A DNA stretch of 24,466 nt from JAXJQF01 sp036311285. Lineage in GTDB: Bacteria > Pseudomonadota > Gammaproteobacteria > Enterobacterales > Succinivibrionaceae. Where the stretch lies: assembly GCA_036311285.1 (NCBI GenBank), contig JAXJQF010000124.1, positions 1 through 24,466 of the forward strand. The letters run 5' to 3'. The notes beneath the pieces were generated by a model. It saw only the letters and a program-made list of their open reading frames with translations, searched no databases and was not told where the DNA came from. Shown one piece after another: positions 15,921 to 23,868 of this stretch. The position numbers and the translations under genes are program-made. How positions within the stretch are numbered: the first letter of the stretch is position 1; each line of letters opens with the position of its first letter.

Positions 15921-17762
15921 TTAATTCTCTCCTAAATTATTTGATAGAATGGATTTGGTAATAGAGTGGTACCTTGTTTTATCGTGTTCATAAAGATAAT
16001 AAAGCTCAGATGAAATTTGGTAATCACTGTAATTTCTTACAAAGGTGGACTCTAACAACTTTCTTCTACTTTGTATATTTTTAGGAATAGCTTTTAGTAA
16101 TCCATTTATAGTATTATTTAAACGTCCTTGAGTACTCATACGTGTTTCTATCGCATGCTCTTTTGTAAATACAATTAAGCTATATTCTATAACAGTCTCT
16201 TTAGTTGTTTTACTACCATGTCTTCTAGTTTCAACTTTGGTTTCCTTACGTGGACCTATCCATGCAATTTCGTCAATTGGAATAACATGACACTTACTGG
16301 TTAATACTAATAAATAATCAATCAATAATATAAAATTAGATTCATACAAATTAGACTTTTGTTCGTTATTGGCAAACACATCTAAATCTGTGTAGAAATA
16401 CTCCTTATTCTTAATTTCATTATTAACTATTTTAGCTAATTCCTGTCTACTAAGGGATGTATAATAAGGAATTACGTTTTCGCCCTCTTCATATTCATCA
16501 TCCCCCCAAGTGTCATAACTTTTATACCAAATTAATATAAAGAACGATGCTACTATAGTCCACATAAAAACAATAGATGAAATTTTCTTTGTTACGTCAC
16601 CTTTGCCCTTTAATATAAGTAGTGTAAAAACCAATAAAAAAATAGCAAAAATAGAAGTACCAAATATAAGATTATTTAGTGTACTAGTTTTATTGTAATT
16701 CCAAAACAACTCTAAGAACTCTTGTCCATCTTGAATATCATTAATTCTTGCGTAAACTTCCTTTCCTAGATACTCTCTATCTTCAACATTATACGTTTCT
16801 ATTACTTCCTCTGTAGAAGACGATTCTATATCTTTGTTTGTTTCCTTTATCTGTTCTGAAGAAGAAGCTATATCATCTGTTGTGTCATTAGTGAATTCAG
16901 ATCCTTCTTCAGTTACGTTGTCAACATATGATTCCTCTGTTTCAACTTCTAACTCAACTTGTCCATGATTTATAATCATTAAACTATCAATAATTTGCTT
17001 ATATCTAGCAATATTATTGGAATGAAGCAAGTTTAACTCTCTTGATATTTCATAATTATTAAGTTCCTGTCCAAATTCTTTTTTTAGGAACTTAAATAAT
17101 TCATTTTTTTTGTCTCCAAATAAAACATGTAGCAATTCTGGTGCTATTCTTTTAGCTTTGCTCCATGTCCCTTGTTGAGCTAAATATATATAATTTTTTG
17201 TAAAAACAACAACACTATAAACCGTATGATTTGTGCTATTTTCTCTAGACCTGTTAACACTAGGAAATGCTCCAGCCCACACAATTTCATCTAAAGGAAC
17301 TACATGACAACGTTGACGTTTTTTACTGTCTCCAGTAATTATCAATAAATAATCCTTTAATAGTATAAAGTCAGAATCCAAAAGATTCGCTTTTAATTGT
17401 CCATTCTCTTCGCTACGTGAATCAGTATAGAAGTATGCTCCTTTTCTAATTTCAGAGTTTATTTGCTTTGCCAAACTTACCTTAGATACTGTTGTTTCAT
17501 AAGGAACTATATTAATACCTTCTTCATATGGTATTTTTTGTTGATCTGAATTATACGCTTGAATAAACCCATATATAGCAATAGGAATAAGTGTCCATAA
17601 AAACAACAACATTACTACTTCAAAAGACTTCATCTTGATTTTTATAATTTTGCAAGTAACAAAAATTAAAAAAACCGCAAATGCTGCAGCAAATATTAGT
17701 AATATTATCGATGGACTAGATTGAGACTCTAACCACAAAGTTTCTAAAAAATTATTTTCCAT
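15921..17762 (-). CDS. Internally duplicated membrane protein of the same family (copies B1 and B2)
   Basis: The 613-residue protein is a head-to-tail duplication of the copy A architecture. B1: M-E-N-N-F-L-E-T-L-W at 1-10, helices about 17-40 and 49-69, signature V-V-P-L-D-E-I-V-W-A-G at 154-164, tail N-Y-E-I-S-R-E-L. B2: E-F-L-E-L-F-W at 348-354, helices about 365-384 and 394-413, signature V-I-P-I-D-E-I-A-W-I-G-P at 493-504, tail D-Y-Q-I-S-S-E-L. An acidic Glu/Ser/Thr-rich linker (about 266-345) joins them. B2 is nearer than B1 to copy A in the signature; B1 departs with W-A-G-A. The AAAGG ribosome site is reasonable. It probably arose by fusion of two adjacent copies. Function unknown. 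Confidence 0.75.
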   Translation of the reverse strand: MENNFLETLWLESQSSPSIILLIFAAAFAVFLIFVTCKIIKIKMKSFEVVMLLFLWTLIPIAIYGFIQAYNSDQQKIPYEEGINIVPYETTVSKVSLAKQINSEIRKGAYFYTDSRSEENGQLKANLLDSDFILLKDYLLIITGDSKKRQRCHVVPLDEIVWAGAFPSVNRSRENSTNHTVYSVVVFTKNYIYLAQQGTWSKAKRIAPELLHVLFGDKKNELFKFLKKEFGQELNNYEISRELNLLHSNNIARYKQIIDSLMIINHGQVELEVETEESYVDNVTEEGSEFTNDTTDDIASSSEQIKETNKDIESSSTEEVIETYNVEDREYLGKEVYARINDIQDGQEFLELFWNYNKTSTLNNLIFGTSIFAIFLLVFTLLILKGKGDVTKKISSIVFMWTIVASFFILIWYKSYDTWGDDEYEEGENVIPYYTSLSRQELAKIVNNEIKNKEYFYTDLDVFANNEQKSNLYESNFILLIDYLLVLTSKCHVIPIDEIAWIGPRKETKVETRRHGSKTTKETVIEYSLIVFTKEHAIETRMSTQGRLNNTINGLLKAIPKNIQSRRKLLESTFVRNYSDYQISSELYYLYEHDKTRYHSITKSILSNNLGEN

Positions 17763-17898
17763 TGTTTTTAACCTTTAGAATTTATTTAGTAGCAATTTTC
17801 AATAAGTTTCAAGCTCTTATCTTATAAACATTAATTATTTATTTTTATTAAAGCTAGAATGCGATGGATGTATCCGTAAACAACTCTATTTAAGTAAA

Positions 17899-18954
17899 TT
17901 ATACTGATGTATAATTTACTTCATCTGTTTCATTAGCTTCTATCTTCTTGTTTATTGATAATAAGTTATTAATAACATCTTTATATTCTTGAGTATTACT
18001 GTAAAATAACGTTTCCATTTTTTTTGACAACTCGAAATCATCCGTTGTCTCCCCTAAGGTATTTTTTAAATATAAACGTGATTTTTCTAAATTCTTGATA
18101 AGAATCTCAAGTAGTTTATTCGCCACTAATAAAATTTTGTCTTCGTCCATTTCTAAACTAAGCACATCGTCTCTTGTATAAATAACTAATTTATAAACTT
18201 CTCTATTTCTTTTACTCCCACTTCCTCGCCCTGAAATACCTGCGTTATTAATAGAAGTATGAGTAATGACTACACCATTCATTCTAATTCTATTATACTC
18301 TTTTATATTTTCTGTAACCTCTGTACTTACTTGAGGGCCAATCCACGCAATCTCATTATTCGGAAAAACTTTACATCCATAGTTGGAACCATTAATTACC
18401 AATAAATAATCTTTCAAAACAACAACATTAGATTCAGCCAATGCTTTTAGAGATACCCGTGCTCCTTCTTTATAATCACAATCAGCGTAAACAACCTTTC
18501 CTTTTTTTATTTCAGATTCTATTTGAGCCATAAGACGTTCTTTAGGTATTGAGATATATTCAGGATACACGTTACAACCTAATTTATATCTTTGAAATAA
18601 AGAATATATTAAGCCACATATTGACAAAATCCATAACGCGCAGCTACACAAAAAGAACACGCCAGGAATAATAGCTTTAGAAGATAAAAACTCACGACTA
18701 GGTTCATCTATTCCTCTAGCTTCAATGCCTTCATCTTCTTTTGATAAATCTATTTTATTATTATAGTATTCAACAGTTGTTCGTTTGCCACCATGAAGAT
18801 GAGTAATAACTATTTGTGTATCATCATTTATACTAAATGTCATATACCCCGAAATTGACACAAATATTGTAAGAGCAAAAAATGCCGCAACATAAAAAGT
18901 AGCGTCATTAAATTTGGTCTTACGCCATAAAATTTCAAAAAAACTCTTGTTCAT
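17899..18954 (-). CDS. Two-helix membrane protein of the same family (copy C, most divergent)
   Basis: The 351-residue protein opens M-N-K-S-F-F-E-I-L-W. Helix 1 is about 17-40 and helix 2 about 93-120. Unlike the other copies they are separated by an acidic 52-residue loop. The soluble part holds N-V-Y-P-E-Y (128-133), S-N-V-V-V-L-K-D-Y-L-L-V (175-186), the signature V-F-P-N-N-E-I-A-W-I-G-P (196-207) and a tail D-F-E-L-S-K-K-M. A Gly/Ser/Arg-rich loop (about 239-250) follows the signature region. The acidic loop and the basic residues after helix 2 suggest that the loop is outside and the soluble domain inside the cell. The ribosome site is poor. Function unknown. Confidence 0.72.
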   Translation of the reverse strand: MNKSFFEILWRKTKFNDATFYVAAFFALTIFVSISGYMTFSINDDTQIVITHLHGGKRTTVEYYNNKIDLSKEDEGIEARGIDEPSREFLSSKAIIPGVFFLCSCALWILSICGLIYSLFQRYKLGCNVYPEYISIPKERLMAQIESEIKKGKVVYADCDYKEGARVSLKALAESNVVVLKDYLLVINGSNYGCKVFPNNEIAWIGPQVSTEVTENIKEYNRIRMNGVVITHTSINNAGISGRGSGSKRNREVYKLVIYTRDDVLSLEMDEDKILLVANKLLEILIKNLEKSRLYLKNTLGETTDDFELSKKMETLFYSNTQEYKDVINNLLSINKKIEANETDEVNYTSV

Positions 18955-19048
18955 ATTTATCTAATAGTGTGTATATTTTATTAATTAGTCAAAATGTCTC
19001 TTTACGCTTATTGTACATATTGAACGTATAATATACAAATTTTAATCA

Positions 19049-19969
19049 TTAGTTTGATAAATATGTGCCAGATAATGGTTCCACACCACCAAATCTGAAC
19101 TTAATAGACCTTACACCTTGTTGAGTGTTTGTTTGGATAGCAAAATGTAAATGTGGACCTGTTGTATATCCTGTATTACCAGATAAAGCAATAATTTGTC
19201 CTTTCTTTACAAAATCACCGATTTGAACTGTTTGAGAATGTCCTTTTAAGTGTACATATACAGACATTGTGCCGTCATTATGTTGAATCTTTATAAAATT
19301 AGCATGTGCACGATACTTTTTATTTTTTCCACCTAATGATGAATCCATCTTCATATCTATTACTCTACCCCCCTTAACTGCAATGATTGGAGTACCAATA
19401 GGCATACTAACATCAATAGCATAACGACTTTTTGGACCTTTATGAGTAAATCCTCCTTCCCACCCTTGAGTCACAGCAAATTTTCCAATAAAAGGGACAC
19501 ATAATTCATTAGGATTGGTTAAATAATAATAGTTCTCCGATCCTTTGTAGATCTTACCAATTTCAAATGAATTTGTTAATTCTACCTCCCCTTCAGCGAT
19601 TTGGGTTATTGTTCCTAGTAATATTTCGCTACTTCCTGGTATTTCAATAGGAATATCAAAAATAATATCACTTAATATGACTGTTTTATCTGACACATGA
19701 ACTTTAACTGTTATTTCACTTGCAAACTCATTTACAACATAAAGCTGTCCCGTTTCTGCATCAAATTTAAATTGAACCTTATCTGGATTAGGAGCACCAA
19801 GGTCATCGTATTCATCATACGAATACTTCTCTGCTTCTTCCTCATCGTCTGTATAAGTAACTACTCCATTTTCATCGACATAACGCATAATTTTCCCTTC
19901 AACATTAGTAAATGCTATGAGAGAAAATAATATTGTTAATAAAAATGAAAAATAATTTTTTTTAAACAA
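19049..19969 (-). CDS. Exported M23 (LytM-type) metallopeptidase
   Basis: The 306-residue protein has a signal peptide (about 1-25). R-Y-V-D-E-N-G-V-V-T-Y-T-D-D (29-42) resembles the DUF4124 segment of exported proteobacterial proteins. An unassigned region follows (about 60-155). The M23 domain (about 160-290) keeps all zinc ligands: His176 and Asp186 (T-H-K-G through Y-A-I-D), and His275 in G-P-H-L-H-F, with His240 in Y-V-H-L. Family knowledge: active M23 enzymes cut peptide cross-links of peptidoglycan, so this is a likely periplasmic cell-wall hydrolase. The start is TTG 19969; the first ATG (residue 28) would remove the signal peptide, so TTG is preferred. It lies 94 bases before the copy C gene, on the same strand. 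Confidence 0.87.
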   Translation of the reverse strand: MFKKNYFSFLLTILFSLIAFTNVEGKIMRYVDENGVVTYTDDEEEAEKYSYDEYDDLGAPNPDKVQFKFDAETGQLYVVNEFASEITVKVHVSDKTVILSDIIFDIPIEIPGSSEILLGTITQIAEGEVELTNSFEIGKIYKGSENYYYLTNPNELCVPFIGKFAVTQGWEGGFTHKGPKSRYAIDVSMPIGTPIIAVKGGRVIDMKMDSSLGGKNKKYRAHANFIKIQHNDGTMSVYVHLKGHSQTVQIGDFVKKGQIIALSGNTGYTTGPHLHFAIQTNTQQGVRSIKFRFGGVEPLSGTYLSN

Positions 19970-20027
19970 AATACAGTTTCCAAATAATTATAATTACTCA
20001 AAGTTGAGTTCATTATACAGTTAATAG

Positions 20028-20633
20028 CTAAATAACGCTTTTACTCATTAATATTGCATTTTCTCTTTTTGAAGTATTTAACAGTGGATAATAATTCTTT
20101 CGAATTCCATCCTCTGTAAAACCTAGTGACTTATATAAATTTATAGCTCTTAAATTAGATTCTCTAACTTCTAATTGAATAGATTCAACTGAGTTATCAT
20201 GTATCTTTAAATTTTCTATAGATTTTGTTAATAGAAATTTACCAAGCTTTTGACCTTGGTATTTAGGTGAAACTGCTATAGTATCAACATTTACTATCTC
20301 AAAGATTTTACTTAAAATACTATAACCAATAATTTTTGAAATGTTTGATTCTTTATTTGAATTACAATCTACAGTGTTACAGTCTATTGATTCATCTACT
20401 AATAAATAGATAAAATTAGAAGAAACTACGCTTGAAGCAATTGTTCCAATAGACCAAGGTATCTCAAAGGATTCTACATCAATACTATACAAAGTATTAA
20501 TAAGCTCCCCAATTGTTTCAATGTCCTGAACAAAATATAGGTCGTTATCATAAGCAACGGATTGACTTTCATTTTCTGTAGCAGCCGACTCATGATTCTT
20601 TAAAATTAATTGCTTAACCTTTATAGTGTTCAT
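20028..20633 (-). CDS. rimI: Ribosomal protein S18 alanine N-acetyltransferase RimI (GNAT family)
   Basis: The 201-residue cytoplasmic GNAT enzyme transfers acetyl from acetyl-CoA to the N-terminal alanine of S18 in the family's known role. The match to E. coli RimI is clear in P-W-S-I-G-T-I-A-S (59-67), I-A-V-S-P-K-Y-Q-G-Q-K-L-G (119-131, the acetyl-CoA loop), L-E-V-R-E-S-N (154-160), L-Y-K-S-L-G-F and I-R-K-N-Y-Y-P (177-183). It is longer than E. coli RimI (148) because of about 35 extra N-terminal residues and a Cys/Asn/Ser-rich loop (about 80-97). No other Met falls before the domain, so this start is the only ATG choice. It follows the holD-like gene by 83 bases, the same gene order as in E. 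coli. Confidence 0.88.
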   Translation of the reverse strand: MNTIKVKQLILKNHESAATENESQSVAYDNDLYFVQDIETIGELINTLYSIDVESFEIPWSIGTIASSVVSSNFIYLLVDESIDCNTVDCNSNKESNISKIIGYSILSKIFEIVNVDTIAVSPKYQGQKLGKFLLTKSIENLKIHDNSVESIQLEVRESNLRAINLYKSLGFTEDGIRKNYYPLLNTSKRENAILMSKSVI

Positions 20634-20716
20634 ATTATGATTCTCTAATCTACAATCAAATAATTAAAATTGATTTCTAATGATTTACACCAATAACAAG
20701 AATGAACTAAAGCGAA

Positions 20717-21430
20717 TTACTTCAACCTAGTTCCAAGTTCAAACTTACCTAATTGACCATTACATTTTTGGATAAAGTTTTCTTTTAAAAGCATACTAAA
20801 AACATACTTCTTTTGTTCAATCTCTATCTTATACTCATTAGGTATTAAAATAGATACTTTACCTTCAACTAACTTTTGATTGTCGTCTGTTGCAAAGCCT
20901 AACACACAAGAATTTTCAGAAATATCAGACTTATTCCATGAATATGTAATACCATTATAATCAAAGAATCCTGCCAAGTTATAAAGCCATTTATATTCCT
21001 TTGGATTATCAATAAACACAAATGATGGCTTTTCCACAGATTGAGAAACCGTGTTTAGATTAACAAAAGGTTCTACATATTTTTTTATCTGGTTCCAAAT
21101 GGCTTTACGACCTTGTTGACCTGGATAAAACGTAATACTAGCTTTCTTCCCATCTGTTAATTTAGCTTCAGGAGACGCTAACAACACTTGTCGAGTCGTA
21201 TGCTCTGATAAAATTTCTTGTCCATACCAATAAACTGGATAAGAATTCTTCTTTAAAAAAGCGAAGATGTTATATAAATACTCCTTTGCAATGTTTTCAT
21301 CATAAACAAACACAAATACTGGACAATTTCTAACAAGATCCTCTAATACTAAGTGATTAGGAAGTGTTTTAAACATTGAATAATCTTTTATTGTGTATTG
21401 TCTAACACCTTGTAATGAAAAATTATTCAT
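20717..21430 (-). CDS. holD: DNA polymerase III psi subunit-like protein (HolD) with C-terminal extension
   Basis: Assigned from two short matches plus gene order. The N-terminus F-S-L-Q-G-V-R-Q-Y (4-12) lines up with E. coli HolD L-Q-Q-L-G-I-T-Q-W, the region known to contact the clamp loader. Residues 85-117, with A-S-P-E-A-K-L and G-R-K-A-I-W-N-Q-I-K-K-Y, line up with A-S-P-A-L-T-D-L and A-R-A-A-L-W-Q-Q-I-C-T-Y. The next gene is rimI, as in E. coli. Known role: psi links the clamp loader to chi and SSB. At 237 residues it is about 100 longer than E. coli HolD (137); residues about 125-237 are extra and I do not recognise them. Without the gene order this would be hypothetical. Confidence 0.62.
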   Translation of the reverse strand: MNNFSLQGVRQYTIKDYSMFKTLPNHLVLEDLVRNCPVFVFVYDENIAKEYLYNIFAFLKKNSYPVYWYGQEILSEHTTRQVLLASPEAKLTDGKKASITFYPGQQGRKAIWNQIKKYVEPFVNLNTVSQSVEKPSFVFIDNPKEYKWLYNLAGFFDYNGITYSWNKSDISENSCVLGFATDDNQKLVEGKVSILIPNEYKIEIEQKKYVFSMLLKENFIQKCNGQLGKFELGTRLK

Positions 21431-21678
21431 AGTTTTAATTCCTAATGATTTTAGTTAATGATATCAGTGATCTAATGTTTTATTTACTAAATTATAACTT
21501 AATTAGAAAATTAATGCTCTATTACTGTCTACTAACAAATATATAAGATTTATTTATCAGTTGTTAGCTGACATTTTTCTTTAAATTCTTATATAAATAG
21601 TCACCATACTAACTTTATCTAATAATTACCATAATATTCTGCGTTAGAACAATGTTGTTTTTATCAATTCAAAAGTCT

Positions 21679-22338
21679 TTATTCTTGTAAAACATGTTCC
21701 TCTTCTACACCTGCATGTTGTAGTGCAACTTTTCCAGCACCTACACTTAATACTGTAACATTAGATTCAGAAGATTCCATAATTTTTCTTGTATTACAAG
21801 AAACTTGGTTAGGCCCTACTGAGAAACTTGAAAGACTTGATACGCCAGCACCAGTATAAACAGCAACTATTCCTGCTATACCAGCTACATAATTTATACA
21901 ATATTCTGTAGTTTTTATAATATTATAATTTATTCTAATTTTTTTTAGATCTGCACCTTCTTCCTTTCTCTTTTCCTCAAAAGATATAACCAAAATTAGG
22001 TCTGTAACAGCCTCTATAACATAAAGAATGTCCGTAACTAAATTAATAATGAAAACTGTACGCTCTCTTACTCTTCCATTCACAGCTTTTTCTTTTCGAC
22101 GCGAATCATATAGTCTTTGAACGGCTGCCCCAAAAATCTTGCTCCGGTTCCACAACTACTTACTATAGGAAAGTGATACATAGGATTTTCCTTTAAAATC
22201 TACACCTGGTCCAACTATAGGTGCATCTTTAACTGAATTTAAATATAGACTTGATTCGAATGGATCATTAGATGTATCCCAAGCATTTTGAGAAAATAGA
22301 ATATCCTCTCGAACATATAAAACATAATTGATTAAAGA
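21679..22338 (-). pseudogene. Broken gene of unknown function
   Basis: The frame is open from 22338 to 22159 (60 codons without ATG, GTG or TTG), stops at TAG 22158-22156, and runs on in the same frame for 158 codons to 21679. The second part could begin only at TTG 22155, right after the stop, with no ribosome site. The N-terminal side is also cut off by TGA 22341-22339. The upper part contains L-Y-L-N-S-V and P-I-V-G-P-G-V-D-F-K-G. The lower part has two hydrophobic stretches, F-I-I-N-L-V-T-D-I-L-Y-V and Y-V-A-G-I-A-G-I-V-A-V-Y. This looks like the remnant of one larger protein with an inner stop and a lost start. I do not recognise the family. The 266 bases from 22339 to the tRNA hold nothing I can name. 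Confidence 0.65.
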
Positions 22339-22604
22339 TCACACAATCATTACTATCATTCAGAGAATTATTTAAGTTCTACTAATTAATTATTTGGACA
22401 ATAAAAATCTCAAATTGTTCATTTTTTATACCCAAACAATGACTTATATAGAATTATTAACAAATCAAAATGATTTACAAACTACCATGTGACAATAGAA
22501 ACAATATTTATTGTTAACAAAAAATAAAAGCTAAGACAAAACAATCTTCAAGCTTGTAATGTGATTATTAATATAGATATTTGATTTACGAGAAGAAATT
22601 TGAA

Positions 22605-22680
22605 TGGCAGGGGCAGTAAGACTCGAACTCACAACCGTCGGTTTTGGAGACCGCTGTTCTACCATTAGAACTATGCCCCT
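22605..22680 (-). tRNA. trpT: tRNA-Trp, anticodon CCA
   Basis: On the minus strand the sequence begins AGGGGCA, ends TGCCCCTGCCA with the CCA tail encoded, and has anticodon CCA (plus-strand TGG at 22645-22647) inside a C-U-C-C-A-A-A loop. The T-arm GAGTTCGAGTC is typical. Acceptor, D-, anticodon and T-stems all form, and the sequence is close to E. coli tRNA-Trp. Confidence 0.97.
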
Positions 22681-22696
22681 ACTGAAAAGTATCGTT

Positions 22697-22724
22697 ATTT
22701 TAACAACAAAATCATAAATGTAAA
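22697..22724 (-). promoter_or_regulatory. Sigma-70 promoter for tRNA-Trp
   Basis: On the minus strand: TTTACA (22724-22719, 5 of 6), a 16-base spacer, and TAAAAT (22702-22697, 5 of 6). The predicted start, near 22690, is about 10 bases before the tRNA. Confidence 0.6.
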
Positions 22725-22825
22725 GTTATTTTTTCAATTATTTTACAAAAATTTCAGTTTAATTGTACATTTACTCTAGTTTGATTATTTCTTAAGCAAA
22801 ACCATCCAATTATAAAAAAAAATCA

Positions 22826-22854
22826 TTTTCACTATAAAAACTTTTATATATAAT
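22826..22854 (+). promoter_or_regulatory. Sigma-70 promoter for pyrBI
   Basis: TTTTCA (22826-22831, 4 of 6), a 17-base spacer, and a perfect TATAAT (22849-22854). Transcription would begin in AAGGTTTTC; a start at one of the two G would put four T immediately after it, as at the UTP-sensitive promoters of enteric pyrimidine genes. Confidence 0.65.
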
Positions 22855-22856
22855 AA

Positions 22857-22943
22857 GGTTTTCAGATAGCGAGCTATTCTGAAAACATCGGCATAGCATG
22901 TGCACGCCATCTATGGTCTTCTCTCTTAATAAAGGACATGATG
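22857..22943 (+). promoter_or_regulatory. Structured pyrBI leader
   Basis: A hairpin lies at the predicted 5' end: 22858-22866 with 22878-22886 (9 bp), plus 22867-22869 with 22874-22876, one base bulged. Downstream, CATAG 22892-22896 can pair with CTATG 22911-22915. Alternatively, GGCAT 22890-22894 and CATG 22897-22900 can pair with ATGCC 22944-22948 and CATG 22937-22940, covering the start codons. I see neither a T-run terminator nor a pyrimidine-rich leader peptide of the E. coli pyrBI kind. The structures are short, so function is inference. Confidence 0.4.
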
Positions 22944-23867
22944 ATGCCAAATAATTTATTTCAAAAAAACATTATTTCGATATCTGAATTTTCACGTGAT
23001 GATCTTGAATTAATCGTAAACACCGCCAAGAAATTAAAAACTTCCCCTCGTAACGATTTATTAAAAAACAAATTAATTGCTAGTTGTTTCTTTGAAGCTT
23101 CTACCCGTACAAGATTATCATTCGAAACTGCAATTCAACGTTTAGGTGGCAGAGTAATTGGTTTCTCTGATGCAAATAGTACATCTCTAGCAAAAAAAGG
23201 TGAAACATTAGCAGATTCACTAAGAATCATTACCTCATATGCTGATGCATTAGTAATGCGTCACCATCATGAAGGTGCAGCTAGACTTGCAACAGACGTT
23301 TCGCCTGTACCAATTATTAATACTGGTGATGGTTCTAACCAACACCCTTCTCAAACAATTCTTGATTTATTTACTATTTATGAAACCCAAGGGTCTTTAG
23401 ATAAATTAAATGTTGCGTTTATTGGTGACTTAAAATATGGAAGAACTGTACACTCATTAGCACAGGCTCTATCTTTATATAATGCTAGATTATTCTTAGT
23501 ATCACCTGAATCTCTTGCAATGCCTGAATATCTACTTGATGAATTAGAGAACAAGAATATCGAATATCACATCTGCCCTACTATTGAGAGCGTAATTCCT
23601 GAAGTTGATATTTTATACATGACTAGAGTTCAAAAAGAAAGATTTGATGAGACAGAATATAGTCACTTAAGAGCTAAATTCATTTTAACTCCTGAAATTT
23701 TACAAAAAGCTAAACCAAATCTAAAAGTATTACATCCGTTACCTCGTATCGATGAAATTACTATAGAAGTTGACCAAACTCCATACGCTTACTATTTCCA
23801 ACAAGCTGCAAACGGTGTTTATGCAAGACAAGCTATACTTTCATTAGTATTAAATGAGGAAGTTTAA
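22944..23867 (+). CDS. pyrB: Aspartate carbamoyltransferase, catalytic subunit
   Basis: This enzyme joins carbamoyl phosphate and aspartate, the committed step of pyrimidine synthesis, in the cytoplasm. Three ATG codons stand in a row (22938, 22941, 22944). AGGA at 22933-22936 is 1, 4 and 7 bases from them, so the third fits best. Starting there, M-P-N-N-L-F-Q-K-N-I-I-S aligns directly with E. coli M-A-N-P-L-Y-Q-K-H-I-I-S and gives 307 residues. The carbamoyl phosphate loop S-T-R-T-R is at 53-57, with M-R-H-H-H-E-G-A-A-R-L-A, D-G-S-N-Q-H-P, the aspartate-side G-D-L-K-Y-G-R-T and H-P-L-P-R. The pyrI start follows the stop by 1 base. The pair would form the holoenzyme with 2 catalytic trimers and 3 regulatory dimers. 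Confidence 0.97.
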   Translation: MPNNLFQKNIISISEFSRDDLELIVNTAKKLKTSPRNDLLKNKLIASCFFEASTRTRLSFETAIQRLGGRVIGFSDANSTSLAKKGETLADSLRIITSYADALVMRHHHEGAARLATDVSPVPIINTGDGSNQHPSQTILDLFTIYETQGSLDKLNVAFIGDLKYGRTVHSLAQALSLYNARLFLVSPESLAMPEYLLDELENKNIEYHICPTIESVIPEVDILYMTRVQKERFDETEYSHLRAKFILTPEILQKAKPNLKVLHPLPRIDEITIEVDQTPYAYYFQQAANGVYARQAILSLVLNEEV

Positions 23868-23868
23868 A

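Noticed and set aside
21679..22155. Intact TTG-started 158-residue gene
   Set aside because: The TTG immediately follows an in-frame stop, has no ribosome site, and the frame continues upstream with protein-like sequence.
22938..22943. First two ATG codons as the pyrB start
   Set aside because: Only 1 and 4 bases from AGGA, and homology begins at the third ATG.
23854..23868. Upstream ATG for pyrI overlapping the end of pyrB
   Set aside because: ATG 23869 matches the E. coli N-terminus and has the GAGGAAG site at the right spacing; the extra five residues do not match the family.
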